A stretch of 64,000 nucleotides of DNA, from NCBI GenBank assembly GCA_951230915.1, contig OX579633.1, forward strand, positions 52,776,029-52,840,028, given 5' to 3'. The DNA comes from Antitrichia curtipendula. Lineage: Eukaryota; Streptophyta; Bryopsida; Hypnales; Leucodontaceae. Positions 39,085 to 51,487 of the stretch are shown piece by piece; the stretch's first letter is position 1, and each line of letters starts with the position of its first letter. Below the pieces are notes generated by a model. That model searched no databases. It worked only from the letters and a program-made list of their open reading frames with translations, and was not told the origin of the DNA. The position numbers and the translations under genes are program-made.

Positions 39085-40008
39085 CCCCTAAAGGACCAGC
39101 CTACAGAATTTGGCAACATAAAAAAATTGGGCAGGTACATGTGGCCAGAGATTTACAAGTTTGAGGCTGAAATTTTAATAGAAGTTGTGGATGCGGAGTA
39201 CCTTTCATTTGAACTAAGTTTTATGACATTTGGAAATACGAGTCAAAAGTTATGGCCTAATATGTTACTTTTTTTCTCAGCCGGGCAGTTAGGGCAGATA
39301 AAAAAAAATCAATTTTTTCAGAAACAAAAATTTTAAACTGGTTTTCCAGAGCTATCTATACGTGGAAAGCTTTTAATCATTCCATTTTGACCAATGAGTC
39401 AAAAATTACGAGGAGTTTCAGTTTGCGGGCAGTTTTGGAATCTCTACTCTAAAATAAACTTTGAAGTCTTTTATCTTACTCAATTTTAAATATTTTTTGA
39501 AAAAAATAAAATCATAGGATGTAGATTGTTTAATACAACATTTCAACCATGGGGATTGGCATTTTTCAATTTCATATCTAAATTCTTAACAATTTAGTAT
39601 TTTGAATCATTCTCTACTTCATTCTACTTACTATTTTTTTCCTATATGTTGTACAATTCCAAATGATGTGAAAATTTTCAAGCATGTAGACAACTTGTTT
39701 AGGAAAAAGAATCCAAAGAAGCACCACCATTTTGGACATTTTTTCATAGAAAAGTGAGCTTTTGAAGTGCAGCTGCCCGGTTTTTTGCAGGGATAAAAAA
39801 CGATTTCAGTGATTTTGAATGCTTATATCTTGCAATCCACGTGGTGGAAATTTCTGAAATTTTTACCACATATTCTCAAGTCAGCATACTACAAGATCCT
39901 ACGGTTACATGAGTCAAAAAAAAAGTTTTTTCAAAAATTTGGTACTTGTACTAAAAACGGCAGTTCTTGAGCGTTTTCAGTGAAAACATAGTCACGAAAC
40001 TTTAGGGG
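39085..40008. mobile_element. TTAA/CCCC element, copy E11 (924 bp), first of a head-to-tail trio
   Basis: It is flanked by TTAA at 39081-39084 and 40009-40012. Ends are CCCCTAAAGGACCAGC and GAAACTTTAGGGG. It resembles 7785-8706 in the same orientation. The right TTAA is also the left TTAA of the next element. Confidence 0.88.
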
Positions 40009-40012
40009 TTAA

Positions 40013-41244
40013 CCCCTAAAGTTTCATTGCCCCCTCGAGGACAAAATGGATTTTAGACTGGTTCCTATGATCTCAATATTTGCATTAGATGGGATTCAGC
40101 CATCGGGGAGGGCTGTCAGTTCTCCAGCCGAAACCCAGTCAAAATCCGCCAATACCCGCCGTTCCCCGCCTGTGCTGACCTGGCTAAGCGATTGCCAGGT
40201 CAGAGTTTTTGAAAAATTTAAAAAAAAAAAAAAAAAAAATTGACTTTATTTTTCATTTTATGGACTTAAAATTTTTATTTTTATTTTTGAAAAAAAAGAA
40301 AAAATACCGGCGCATTTGATGGGGGCCCCGGGGAATGGGGCTGGGAACGATGCTGAAACGGCCCTCCAGCCCCCCGGAATCCCATCTAATGTCATGATTT
40401 TATGAATTTTTTTTTGTGAAGATAGAAAAATACATTAGCTTTCCAAAAATATAATTTTTTATTTCAACTATAGCATGGAAAAAAAATTTATCACGCAAAA
40501 AGCCCTTTTTTTAGTTTGGAAGGTAGAAAATAAACTTAAAAAAAACTTTAAGTAAAAAAATTGTTTAAAATTGTTTTGTATAGCTTATATTTTTTAGTAC
40601 ATGGGAAGCTTTGATTCATTCCATTTGGATTTGTTTTGTGAAAGTTATAGACAATCTTATTTTTTAGGCAATCAAAGCATCTTTTTGAAAAAATAACTTG
40701 TAGGATTCATTTTTTACCTCAGTTTTTACAGTTTTTCAAAAAAAAAAAAGTTTCACAAGGTTAAGATCTCTTGCTAGAACAATCTCATCATTGATATTAG
40801 GGTATTTTAAGTCCATCTTAGAGCTATTAAGAATTTAGATTGCCCTTCAATCTTGAACCTATATCTACTTAACAATTTTTTAATCAGTGAAAACTGAGTG
40901 CTTTTGTTTTGAATTTTTTTTAGACTCTCAATTCAATTTTTTATCATATAAAATTCAAAATTCAAAATCAGTAAGCAAAAATTATAAGTTATGAAGGTTC
41001 AAAGTCAAAAAAAGGAGTTGAGCAAGGTGCAAAAAAAAATTGTTTCCTTCACTTTAAACGCAAACATCTTGCAATCTACACGGTCAAAGTTTGTGAATTT
41101 TCTTCTATACATTCTTGTACTATTCTAGTACAAGATCCTATGGTTAGATATGCAAAAAAAACATTAATTTTTTTTTGGTTTTTGCTATGAAAATGACAAT
41201 TTTGAGGGTTTTTTTGATGAAAAGAGGCCTTGGGACTTTGGAGG
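40013..41244. mobile_element. TTAA/CCCC element, copy E12, interrupted by another MITE
   Basis: It starts CCCCTAAAGTTTCATTGCCC and ends TGGGACTTTGGAGG before TTAA (41245-41248). The span is 1,232 bp. Removing the 309-bp insert at 40083-40391 leaves 923 bp, the standard family length. It shares its left TTAA with E11 and its right TTAA with E13. Confidence 0.82.
40083..40391. mobile_element. 309-bp MITE with CATTAGATGGGATTC ends, nested in E12
   Basis: The perfect 15-bp terminal repeats lie at 40083-40097 and 40377-40391. The interior has a GC-rich left part, a long A/T-rich centre and a GC-rich right part (GGGGGCCCCGGGG). A clear target duplication is not visible. A degraded relative lies at 11850-12118. 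Confidence 0.8.
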
Positions 41245-41248
41245 TTAA

Positions 41249-41874
41249 CCCCTAAATGCCCGAGGCACCCAAATCTGGTGTTTGTAAAACTTTGAAGTTA
41301 AATAAAACCTAACCAAGTTTCTATTTTTAGTAGTTTCTATTTTTCGAAAGTTTTTCTTGAAGTCTAGATTTAGCATTAAAAATCCTATCTTGAAAATAAA
41401 TGATAGTGATTTTTCTACTCAAGATTTTGTGCAAGGGTATCCATTGCAATCTTGACTTCTTGTAGTGTTGAGAGCTCTTGGAAATGAGCCTCAAATACAC
41501 TAGATCTTGGAGAAAAAATCACATTCAAAATTCATTTAAAAAAGTTATAGAGTAGATTTTAAGAAGCCATAAATTGATTGGGGTTATACATGTTAGGTCC
41601 TTTAACATCATATTTTTATGGTCACCAACTTTTTAGATTTGACTTGTGAAAAGAGGATTGAAAGATTTGTGCAGTTTTAACACCCTCATGGTCAAACATT
41701 ATAATCTTTCACTCCATAAGTGATATTGTTGTGTTTTCTTTTCCTATGAGATCTCTAACATGTCTAGTTTGAATTTGTACGGTTACAATTCAAAAAAAAT
41801 TGATACAACTTATCAAAATGTTGGCATTTTGTTCAATTCCAAGTAGCTCAAAACAGGCCTTGGGCATTTAGGGG
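41249..41874. mobile_element. TTAA/CCCC element, copy E13 (626 bp), third of the trio
   Basis: It has TTAA on both sides (41245-41248, 41875-41878). Ends are CCCCTAAATGCCCGAGGC and GGCCTTGGGCATTTAGGGG. It is the intact relative of the fragment in GT47 intron 8. Confidence 0.82.
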
Positions 41875-42105
41875 TTAAGGATGTTTTGGTCCTACACTAT
41901 TCCCTCTCCATTCTTCTTGTTTCCTTGTGCTTCAAAGACAAATATTTAGGTGGCCTAATTGCTTGTTTATTGAAGTTGGTATCCTACTTTTTGTTTGGCA
42001 CAATATATGGCAAGCCTTGGAAGGAGCATAAGAGGGGTGGAAAAGTGCTACTGTATTTCAAAATTTTGTCTCCAGTTTTCAAGAGCAACTAAAGGGAGTT
42101 TAACT

Positions 42106-42240
42106 AGTGGAAGTTTAATCAATGGAACTTTTTAAGAGCAATCGATGGGAGTTTGTTTAACAGGTCTCTAATAGTGGAAGTTTAATCAATGGAACTTTTT
42201 AAGAGCACTCAATGGGAGTTTGTTTAACAAGTCTCTAAAG
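42106..42240. repeat. Two-copy tandem repeat, 67-bp period
   Basis: The unit AGTGGAAGTTTAATCAATGG... begins at 42106 and again at 42173. The copies differ at a few positions only. No known function. Confidence 0.85.
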
Positions 42241-42379
42241 AACGAAGAACGTTTTTAAAAAAAAAAAATTAGAAATACTCAATTTTTGGTGCATTGACCA
42301 CAATTGAAAATTAATTTTTTTTTCAAAATTCTAATTGTTCAAAGGTATAGGAAAAGATTATTTCAATGTGTGGAAAAAA

Positions 42380-43030
42380 AATTATTCTATTTGACTTACT
42401 AGATTGCAAGTTTTTAGCATTTAAAGTTTGAAAGAAAAAAATTGCCCTTGCTAGACAATAATAGCAAATTTTGAGTTGTCTTGGATTAGATTTTTTACTA
42501 CATATAAAAATGAATATTCACAACATTCATTAATAAATCTTATAAGACACATTCATGAAAATTTTCAAAATCAAATAAGGTGTTTAACTTACACTAAATC
42601 ACCTTACAATACAAGTTGGCCAAGTAATCCACCAATGCACTGCCCATTTTTTGATGATTTCTTGTAGAGAGTGGTTTTTTTTTCTTAAAGTTTCAAATTG
42701 TAAAAATGTAGAGCCAAACCTTTGGAATATGTAGGAAAAAACTCAAGATCTTTGACTGTACACATTGTAAGATTATAGTGTTTGAAGTTAGAAAAAATAT
42801 TTTTCTTCAAAATTTGCCGAAAATAGTTAACAAAGTTTGGCTCCTCTTAGAATTTGATTTTTGAACTAATATTAGTTCTTTCAACAAATTCATATCGTAT
42901 TACATTGGATACATACATACCAAATTCCAAATTAGATGAGGGGTTTGGCAAAAAAATTCCAAATTTTTCAAATTGCTTTAATTTTTGGAGCTAAAATACC
43001 TTTCATTCGGGCATCCAACCAATTTTTTTT
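42380..43030. mobile_element. Decayed TTAA-family sequence
   Basis: The interior resembles the reverse complement of E7: the block near 42830, AACAAAGTTTGGCTCCTCTT, matches E7 around 33090-33110 on the other strand. No intact ends. Confidence 0.5.
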
Positions 43031-43064
43031 GTTCTTATAAACGTGGTAAGTGTACATCACAGTT

Positions 43065-43378
43065 GCTAGCATGTGAGCCTAGAATCTTAAGTCCTTTAAT
43101 TATAGATGCCTTCTATAGTTAAAGAATATTTATATTATGGATGTCTATGTTGTAGGTACCTATGCTATAAGTACCTTCCATGGTTGTAGAATATAGTTAT
43201 AGTATAGGTGCCTATATTATAGATGTTTATATTTTAGGTACCTATGTTATAAGCACCTTTCATGGTTATAGAACACTTATATTATAAGTATGTACATTAT
43301 ACACACCTTGTTGTAGAGTATCTACTTACACCTAGGCTCAAGGCTCATAGACTTACATTTCTAGGCTCACATGTTAGC
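43065..43378. mobile_element. 314-bp MITE-like element with 20-bp TIRs and internal GTACC repeats
   Basis: The left GCTAGCATGTGAGCCTAGAA pairs with the right TTCTAGGCTCACATGTTAGC, with one mismatch. The interior is made of diverged units of about 55-60 bp around TAGGTACCTATGTTATAAG. No coding potential and no obvious target duplication. Confidence 0.75.
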
Positions 43379-44868
43379 ATCGTTGTTTCTTTAAGAAATA
43401 ATTGTCCTTTAGAGTTTAAAGGAATCTAGGGGCATGTGTAGGGATTTTGTGCTTTCAACTTCAAAAATTCACAAAATATTACTAGATGACCAAGAATTAT
43501 AAATGGATATGGATAAGATCTCTCATGGTCAGTAAGAACCTCATATTGTATATAAAATTGGAATTTGACCCTAAGAGATTGTAGGACTAATATAAATGAT
43601 ACCTTTAGGTGTTACTACCTAATAGTTTTGCATTGATTTTTTCCAAAATATTCCTTGGCTATAGTGCTAATATACAAATTTATTAGCTCTAAACTAAAGG
43701 AGACAATGATTTGCATCAATTAGTACATACTATATTTGAGAAAGTTTAGATATGACCTTACTCAAAAAGAAATCTAGAGCTACTAGGACACATGTCATAT
43801 TTAACTACTTTTAGACTTCTGAAAGTCAAGAATTAATAGTGGTCATTGGGAGATTCCATGATGGTCATCAAGAGATAATCTAAAACATCGAGAGATTGGT
43901 AGAAACATCAAAAGATCTATACAAACATTGGGAGATCTCACAATGTTATTACCCTGTGATCTTTAGTCCATAATTCATTGAAAAGTTCAAAAGTGGTCAA
44001 ATGTGGCATACATAATCTCTTGAAAAGTGGTTGCTTGTTTCATCTTAGAATTTGGACCTCAAATCCCTACTACTGGGGCCTTAAAAATCCCTACTATTGC
44101 TAATAAAACTTAGAAGATGAAACATTAGCACTTATAAGTGATTTTTTATGACATTGTTGTAGCAAGAATGCATCAAATAGTTTTCAAATGATATATCTTA
44201 AATTATAATTCTTTAAATCATGGATTTGGATAGGAAAACAAAAATCTTAAGGACAGATGATATTTAAATGCAACCTTGAAGAATATTTGGGAGGGGTGCA
44301 CAATAATTTTCATCTATTTTGGTTGTTGATTGTCATTGTCCAAGGGTAGAGATGTTCTTTACATTTGGGATCAACCACATGTTCAAATTCCATCTCTCAT
44401 TTGCCAATAGCTCGGCCAATAGAGGAGAAGAGTTCTTGCTAACCCCTTAAATATTGTAATGTTTTGAGGTCCAAAATTGCTTTAAAATACGTCTACCCTA
44501 AGCAAAGCTATAATCTTTGTCTATGGATTTTTTTCTAACAAATCCAATTGTAAGATTCTTTATTTCACTTGTTCCGATACATCTTTCCAAAATTATTTTA
44601 GAAAGAAAATTCCCACCAATTTCAAGTTCAATGTGATTAGACTTCAAAAAGTATCTTTTTCTTTTTTTCCTAAAGATGAAATACCTTTTAACATTTTAAG
44701 AAAAACACATATATGTCTAGAACTTGTGTAATTTATCTAATATGTTAGAAAATGGGTTGAAAATATAAAAAAATAATTTTAACCAAAAGAACTTATAAAT
44801 AACTGTTAACCTAGTATTTTGGACATTTTTGGAAATTAATTTATCATAATTAATTATTAAGATACTGG
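43379..44868. other. AT-rich intergenic DNA, nothing recognised
   Basis: No convincing reading frame or terminal repeats were found. Short repeats of GGGAGAT/GAGAT-ATC around 43850-43940 are the only visible structure. Confidence 0.5.
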
Positions 44869-45079
44869 AAAAATTACATGTGGATATCAAGAATATACTT
44901 CAATATGCAAGAATATTCAAGAATTAGAAGAAAAGGAGTTTTTAGTAAAGTAATACTAATTGTAGAAGTAGGCAATTTTATACTAATAAGAAATTTAAAA
45001 TACATTGTAATCAAAGTAGTACATAGTAATTAATAGAGGTTACTAGGAGGTAGTAAGAGCCTGTTCGCATGGGGGGGCC

Positions 45080-46561
45080 TGTAGATAGGTGTTTCTTCTA
45101 TTTTTTTTAGTTTTTTAGTATGTGTTTTTGACGTTTTTGACTGGCTGTATGTGTATTTGTGTGCCAATTTGGAAGTTTTGTCTTGTAAATAGCCAAATTG
45201 GAGTCCTTTTCCAGTGAAGATTGATTAATTGAGTGGGTCCTAGTTGGTTTAATAATGGCCAGTTGGTTGCGGTTTTTGTCCAAGTTGGTATGATTGAGTT
45301 CAAGGGGGTCTCATTCCAAATTGGTTTTGCCAGTGAGTTGTGGATGAATGTGGATGCCAAATTGGATGTTTTGTTTCTGTTCCTATTTGGTTGTGTGTGG
45401 CGGTTCCGAGTTGGGGTCTGAGCTGTTAGGTTGGTTATCTCCGAGTTGGTAACTGCTAGTTTTGGGATTCCTATTTGGTTGTCGATTTTGTGGTCATTTT
45501 GACCCACTGTAGAGAGAGAGCCAGTGCGTGTCCCAGCTGAATCGTGCTGTGTAATTTCGTGTTCTTGTTTTTGTGTGTGTGTCCAAGTTGGATGTGCTTG
45601 TGTCTGAGTTATGGTTGTTGGTGCTGTGATGAATGTGTATGTTTGTGTCTATGTCTGAGTCGGAGATGTTTGGTGATATCGGTGTGATGAGAAATGGGTG
45701 CTAATTGGGAATTGGTCGCGTGAGAAGTGAATGTGGAGATGGATGTTTAAGTTAATGCAGGAAGTGAAAGAGATGATCCAAATTGTGAAAGTTTGATTTA
45801 TTGGGGTGGTGAATGTTAATCAGTGGAGAAAGTTCCTATTTGGCGGAGATGAGCGCCAGAGTGTGAAGAAGTTGAAGAGATTGAGTGTTAAATTGGAATC
45901 TTGAGTTGATGATGAAGTGACTAGAGAATTAAGTCCAAATTGGAGATCAGAAGAGAGGGCTGAGAATTAGAGCTGAAAGCAGTGTTTTTGAACATTGTGA
46001 ATATTTTTAAGCTGTGGAGCTTTTTGTTGTATTAACGATGATTTGTCACCAAGTTGATTTAATGCAAATAGGAAATATTATGCCAAGTTGTTATGTTGTG
46101 ATGGATGTGTTAGGTGGGAAGTGGTTGTATGAGTTGTCATTGATTCCAGTTGGTCGAGTTCCAATTTGGTTGCTGAGTGAGTGGTTGCTGTGAAAGTAAA
46201 GAGAATTCCAAATTAGAGATTTGATGCATATATATTGTCTGTTGCTTGTTCCCGATTTGGTTGGGTGTTATCATGGCATGTGTCTGATTGAGTCATCAAG
46301 TTGAGCAGTGAGAAGTGAGGGTAAAGTTAAGAATCCAAATTGGAAAGCTGCGGAGTGTGTTGCAGTGAGAGCCTGCGAGCCTAAGTTGGAAGACGGAGAG
46401 CCGATTTGGTGACGGTCCTTGTGTTGGTGGAGATCCGAATTGGGCAAGAGAAGAGCAAGACCGACTTGGCATTTGCAAGATTGACTTAACCTTTTTGATT
46501 GTAAAAATAAAATTTAATAAAAATTAAAAAAATTAAATTATTAAAACTTAAATCGAGAGGG

Positions 46562-46614
<53 letters not shown>

Positions 46615-46624
46615 AATATGAATA
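45080..46624 (+). repeat. 5' LTR (end lost in the assembly gap)
   Basis: It is collinear with 57871-59411, with one visible substitution (T for C near 45106) and a (TA)n run 2 bp longer. The remaining roughly 150 bp of the LTR, plus the primer-binding site and the start of gag, fall in the gap at 46625. Confidence 0.92.
46567..46612. repeat. (TA)n microsatellite in the 5' LTR
   Basis: A pure TA run; its counterpart in the 3' LTR lies at about 59356-59400. It lies just before the assembly gap. Confidence 0.9.
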
Positions 46625-46824
46625 NNNNNNNNNNNNNNNNNNNNNNNNNNNNNNNNNNNNNNNNNNNNNNNNNNNNNNNNNNNNNNNNNNNNNNNNNNNN
46701 NNNNNNNNNNNNNNNNNNNNNNNNNNNNNNNNNNNNNNNNNNNNNNNNNNNNNNNNNNNNNNNNNNNNNNNNNNNNNNNNNNNNNNNNNNNNNNNNNNNN
46801 NNNNNNNNNNNNNNNNNNNNNNNN
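46625..46824. other. Assembly gap (200 N)
   Basis: Exactly 200 N, a likely placeholder. By comparison with the 3' LTR it must contain about 150 bp of LTR, the primer-binding site, and the leader and N-terminal part of gag. The true gap is therefore probably longer than 200. Confidence 0.97.
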
Positions 46825-49800
46825 AATGCAAGAACTGAGGCACACTTTTTAAGTATTTTTCCTGGGACATTACGCAATCAAGCTAACAATTGGTTTTTAA
46901 AGACAACCAGTTGGACATTTTACTACGTGGACGGGGTTGAAAGATGAATTTTTGGCCCATTTTCGTCCTGCGGCGTATCAAGAGAAATTATTTGAAAAAT
47001 TAGCTGAGTTGCATATGGCAAGTGGAGAGCGTATAGATAGTTATTATGGAAGGTTAGAAGAAATTATGCTTCGATTACCAAATCATGATTATCCTGATGC
47101 GCATTTTTTGCGTCAATTTATAAATGGGTTGTACCCACCTAAACTAAAAGCGTTTGTCAAGGAAGTTAGTCCTGCTGATTTACCAGCAGCTTTCCAAAGA
47201 GCCAAATTGTGGGAAGAGGTACATTTAGGGGAGACATATATAAGTCCCACTATAGTACAACCTAGTTATTTGGACCAAATAGGAGTACAAAGAGAAGATT
47301 TACCAAGTGCTAATATACCTATTTATAGGCAACCGGATTATGTTAATGTTATCCCAATGGCCCAAACTCAAGTAGCTCCTATTAGAGAACCAATTAATAG
47401 GAACCAAGTTGGAATTATCCCTCAACAAATTCAACCAGTTGTAAAGGAACCCAATTCGGCCATAGAGGCTCAATTATTAGAGATAACTAAACAATTGGGA
47501 AATTTGCAAGTAAACATGGCTAAAACTACAGAAAAAAAGGGTCAACCGAATGATGATCGTGCACACATTTGGTGCACCAATTGTAGGGGCCATGGGCATA
47601 TGGCACCCGATTGCCCTTCTCCACAAAATCAACCTTTAAAGTGTAGGTTTTGTGGAGGGAAGCATGACACACTTTCGTGTAGAAATTTACAAGCCAGTTT
47701 AGTAACCCACGCTAATAATTTAAATAAAAGTGCTCAAGTATATCAAGTAGAGTCTAATTTAAATAATGGTCCTATGAGCAATCCAAATTGGGGGAACAAT
47801 CCTAATTGGAGTAATAATTCAAATTGGAATGGTAATCCAAATTGGAATAACAACTATAACCGGCCGAGAAGGAGGAATTTTAATTCTAATCCAAATTATA
47901 ATTCACCTAATGTAAATTTTACCCCAAATAATTTTAATAATGGAGGATATAACAATAATCCCAGTAGGTTTAATCCTCAAGTGCCAACTGGGAATAACCA
48001 GGGTTGGTCACAATTACCCTATAGTAATGCGAGTCAAGGACCTCCTACCTATGGAGGCCAAGCTACAAATTGGGGTGGTAACCAAGGGGGAAATAGGAAT
48101 ATTATTTGTTACCGATGTAATCAACCCGGTCATATAGCTACTAATTGTACTAATGCTAGGGCTAGTGAGCAATATGTTCCCTTATGTGGGAATTGCAAGC
48201 AATCCGGCCATACGGCCGAGGAATGCAACGGCCCACGTAGGAATGATTCACAACAAGGTTATAATACCAATAGACGAGATAATAGTCCAAAAATAGTCCA
48301 ATTAGAGGATAATGAAAATCTACCAAATAATAAAGATCGTGCTTCTTTTTTAGTTCAAATAGATAATATTGATAATTCAGTTCCTAGTAGGAAAGAGAAA
48401 GGAGTGCAAAAAGTCTCTACTAGGGGCCAAATTGTGAAAGAAAACCCTCAGGGTAATTTGGAAATCCTAAAAGACAAGGAGATTACCCGGAAGGAAGCAC
48501 AACAATTGTTAAATCAAAACAACCAATTGGGTTTAAAAATAAATTCTCAATTAGGAGGACAATCAAGTAATCTGTTACAAAGTCCTAATGGGAATGAACA
48601 ACAATTTAATGGGGCTGAGATTAATATAAGTACTGTACCTAATAGGAAGTCGGTGCAGTTTGGTGCAGTCACATCAATGACTGTACCAAAGCAGACTAAT
48701 ATACCAAATGGGGTCATAGTACCAGGAATTAATTCCCTGCCTGAGTCAGTTGAGAGATCAAATCCGCATGTTGAGGAACCTTTGGTGATACCACCAATTT
48801 GGTTGGAGCCTGAGGGTCAGGACGACCAGGCTGAGTCCAATTTGGAGGAGAATCCCGAGGAGCAGCCGGGTACCCAGTTGGAGCAGTCAGGTCTGCCGAA
48901 TAGGAAAGCCCGACCTCGGGGGTTTAAATCACCTATTAGGCGGAAAGGTTTTAATAACCAAATAGGAATTATGGATGAAGTTAATCCTTATGATATAATT
49001 GGCAATTTGGGTGCTGTTAAAGCTGATATCTCTATTAGGCAGTTGTTGGGAATTTCCCCTTCCTGTCGGGCAGCTCTTAAAGCCAAGTTGGTCAGGAAAC
49101 GAGTTCGGCAGGTTCATGAAGTAGCATTAAGTCCTGATCCGGGAGCCCCTGTAATCAATGTGGAAATAGAAGGCTTAATTGTATCTGGTATTCAAATAGA
49201 TGGTGGTTCCAGTGTGAATCTGATGAACCAGGATACAATGTTGGGACTTCATCTAACAGGATTACAAGAGACCAAATTGGTATTGCGCATGGCTGACCAG
49301 AGTCGGGTCAAGCCTTTAGGCATTTTACCCAAAGTTAAAACCAGGATAGCCGGGTTAATATTTTTAATAGACTATATTATATTTCAACCTAATACTCAAA
49401 ATGCTTCCTATCCCATCCTATTAGGTAGACCCTGGTTGTATCAAGCCAGGGCAAAGGATGATTGGGGGAAGGGACTTATGAAAATTGCCCAAGGTAGTCA
49501 TACAGTTAGTATTGCCATGTATGCTAATAAATATCATGGTGAAACCCAATGGGATTCACCTGGCAATACTAGTGATTTTGGTTATGATTCCGAATTGGAT
49601 GATGTTCATACTAATAGAATTAATATAAAAAATAAGGATAAAAATATAAATGATAAAGTGATAAAAAAATATAAAGAAATAGCCCCAGGGGAATATATTA
49701 TCCATTGTGAGAATGAAGATAATTCGGATAAAGCAATATATAGTTGGTTAACTGATAAGATAGTGTATGGGGTTAATTCTGATTGGGAAGTTGAAGAGAG

Positions 49801-51487
49801 TAGTGAGGAGTATTATTCGGATAAAATGGCTGATGTCCCTATTAGGTCATATGTGGCTAAGGATCAATGCCAAAATGTGAATATTGGGTCTTTGATAGAA
49901 GAAAAAAATATTCAAATAAATAAGGATTTAAAACCTGAAGAATTAAAAAAGTGGGCTAAATTTTTTGAGACGCATGTGACCACATTTGCTTGGTCTTATA
50001 AAGACTTAAGGGGAGTTTCACCTAAAATATGTGAGCATCATATAGATTTAGAGGATGGAGCTAAGCCAGTTAGACAAAGGCCCCATCGTCTAAATCCTAA
50101 ATATTCTTTATTAGTAAAAGAAGAAATAGAAAAATTAATTAATATTGGTTTTATTTATCCTGCTCCTAATAGTGAGTGGGTAAGTCCTATAGTGATTGTG
50201 CCCAAGAAGGATGGCCGTATTCGTATATGTCAAGATTTTAGGAAGCTAAATGCCGTCACAAAGAAGGATGGATTTCCATTACCCTTCACTGACAGTATTT
50301 TGGACACAGTGGCCGGCCATGAATGTTATTCATTCATGGACGGTTTCTCGGGGTATAATCAAATCCAGATCGCTAGGGATGATCAAGCTAAAACAGCTTT
50401 TGTGACCGATTTGGGTATATATGCGTCTAGGGTCATGTTATTTGGACTTTGTAATGGGGCAGCCACGTTTCAACGTGTGGCCACTTTAGCCTTCCAAGAC
50501 TATCTTCGAAAATTCATGGAGATTTTCTTGGACGACTTTTGTGTATTTGGTACCAAATTGGACCATGCCAGTCATTTAGCTTTGTGTTTTGAGAAAGGCA
50601 ATGAGTTTGGCATTTCTTTAAACGCATCTAAATGTCAATTTTTAGTGCCTTATGGTAAATTACTTGGTCATATTGTTAGTGGCCAAGGGATCACAACGGA
50701 TCCCGATAAAGTGGCCAAAATATCCAAATTGCCTATTCCTTCTACTATTACCCAAGTACAAGGATTTCTCGGTCATGTTAGCTATTATCGTCGTTTTATT
50801 AAAAATTATGCCCAAATAGCTTTACCTCTGACCAGTCTTCTAAAAAAATTGGAAGTGGGCACTAACCCAGTGTGGACACCTGAGTGTGGTGAGGCATTTT
50901 TAATATTAAAACAAAAATTAATGACCGCACCAGTATTAATTTCACTAAATTGGGCAAAACCTTTTCATGTTTATGTAGATGCCAGTAATGTGGCAATGGG
51001 GTGTATCTTGAGTCAAAAAGATGAGTTTGACAAAGATCATCCTATATATTATGCTAGCCGTCAATTTGTACCCGCTGAGAAAAATTATACCACTACTGAG
51101 CGGGAAGCTCTAGGTATGATTTATGCAGTACAAAAATTTCATCATTACCTACTTGGGTATAAATTTACGTTTTATGTAGACCATGATGCGCTTAAGTATG
51201 TAATTAATAAGCCGCAATTGAGTGGCCGTTTAGCGAGGTGGGTCTTACTTTTGCAGGAGTTTGATTTTGATATAGTGGTTCGTCCAGGTAAACAGCATTC
51301 TAATGCTGATTTTCTTTCCCGTTTAGATGAGGAAGTAGATCCAAATAGGTCACCAGTTGAGGATGATATTCCTGACGCTGCCCTGTTTGAGGTAGATGTT
51401 ATTCCTACCGAATATGCAGATATTTTAAATTATTTAAGTACTAATTCCTTTCCTAATAATTATAGTGCTAGGCAAAAGCATGCTTAA
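46825..51487 (+). pseudogene. gag-pol, first part: gag, protease, reverse transcriptase, RNase H
   Basis: The frame from 46937 runs 1,516 codons with no upstream ATG; the true start is in the gap. Between 46825 and 46937 gag continues in another frame (FPGTLRNQANNWFL), so there is a frameshift near 46915. Gag core: LAHFRPAAYQEKLFEKLAEL. Four Cys-His knuckles lie near residues 213, 236, 391 and 417 (for example CYRCNQPGHIATNC); the second has three, not four, residues before His. An Asn/Pro/Trp-rich stretch lies between. Protease active site DGGSS is near residue 755. RT shows WVSPIVIVPKKDGRIRICQD and FLDDF (near 1197); RNase H shows FHVYVDAS and YVDHDALKYV. TAA at 51485-51487 interrupts before integrase, but the same frame continues. 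Confidence 0.9.

Noticed and set aside
42106..43378. Spaced repeats that could suggest a CRISPR-like array
   Set aside because: Only two tandem copies, or a TIR-bounded minisatellite; no regular unique spacers, and the host is a eukaryote.
45115..45507. 130-codon minus-strand frame repeated identically at 57906-58298
   Set aside because: Both lie in the two copies of the same LTR; the identity reflects LTR identity, not coding constraint.
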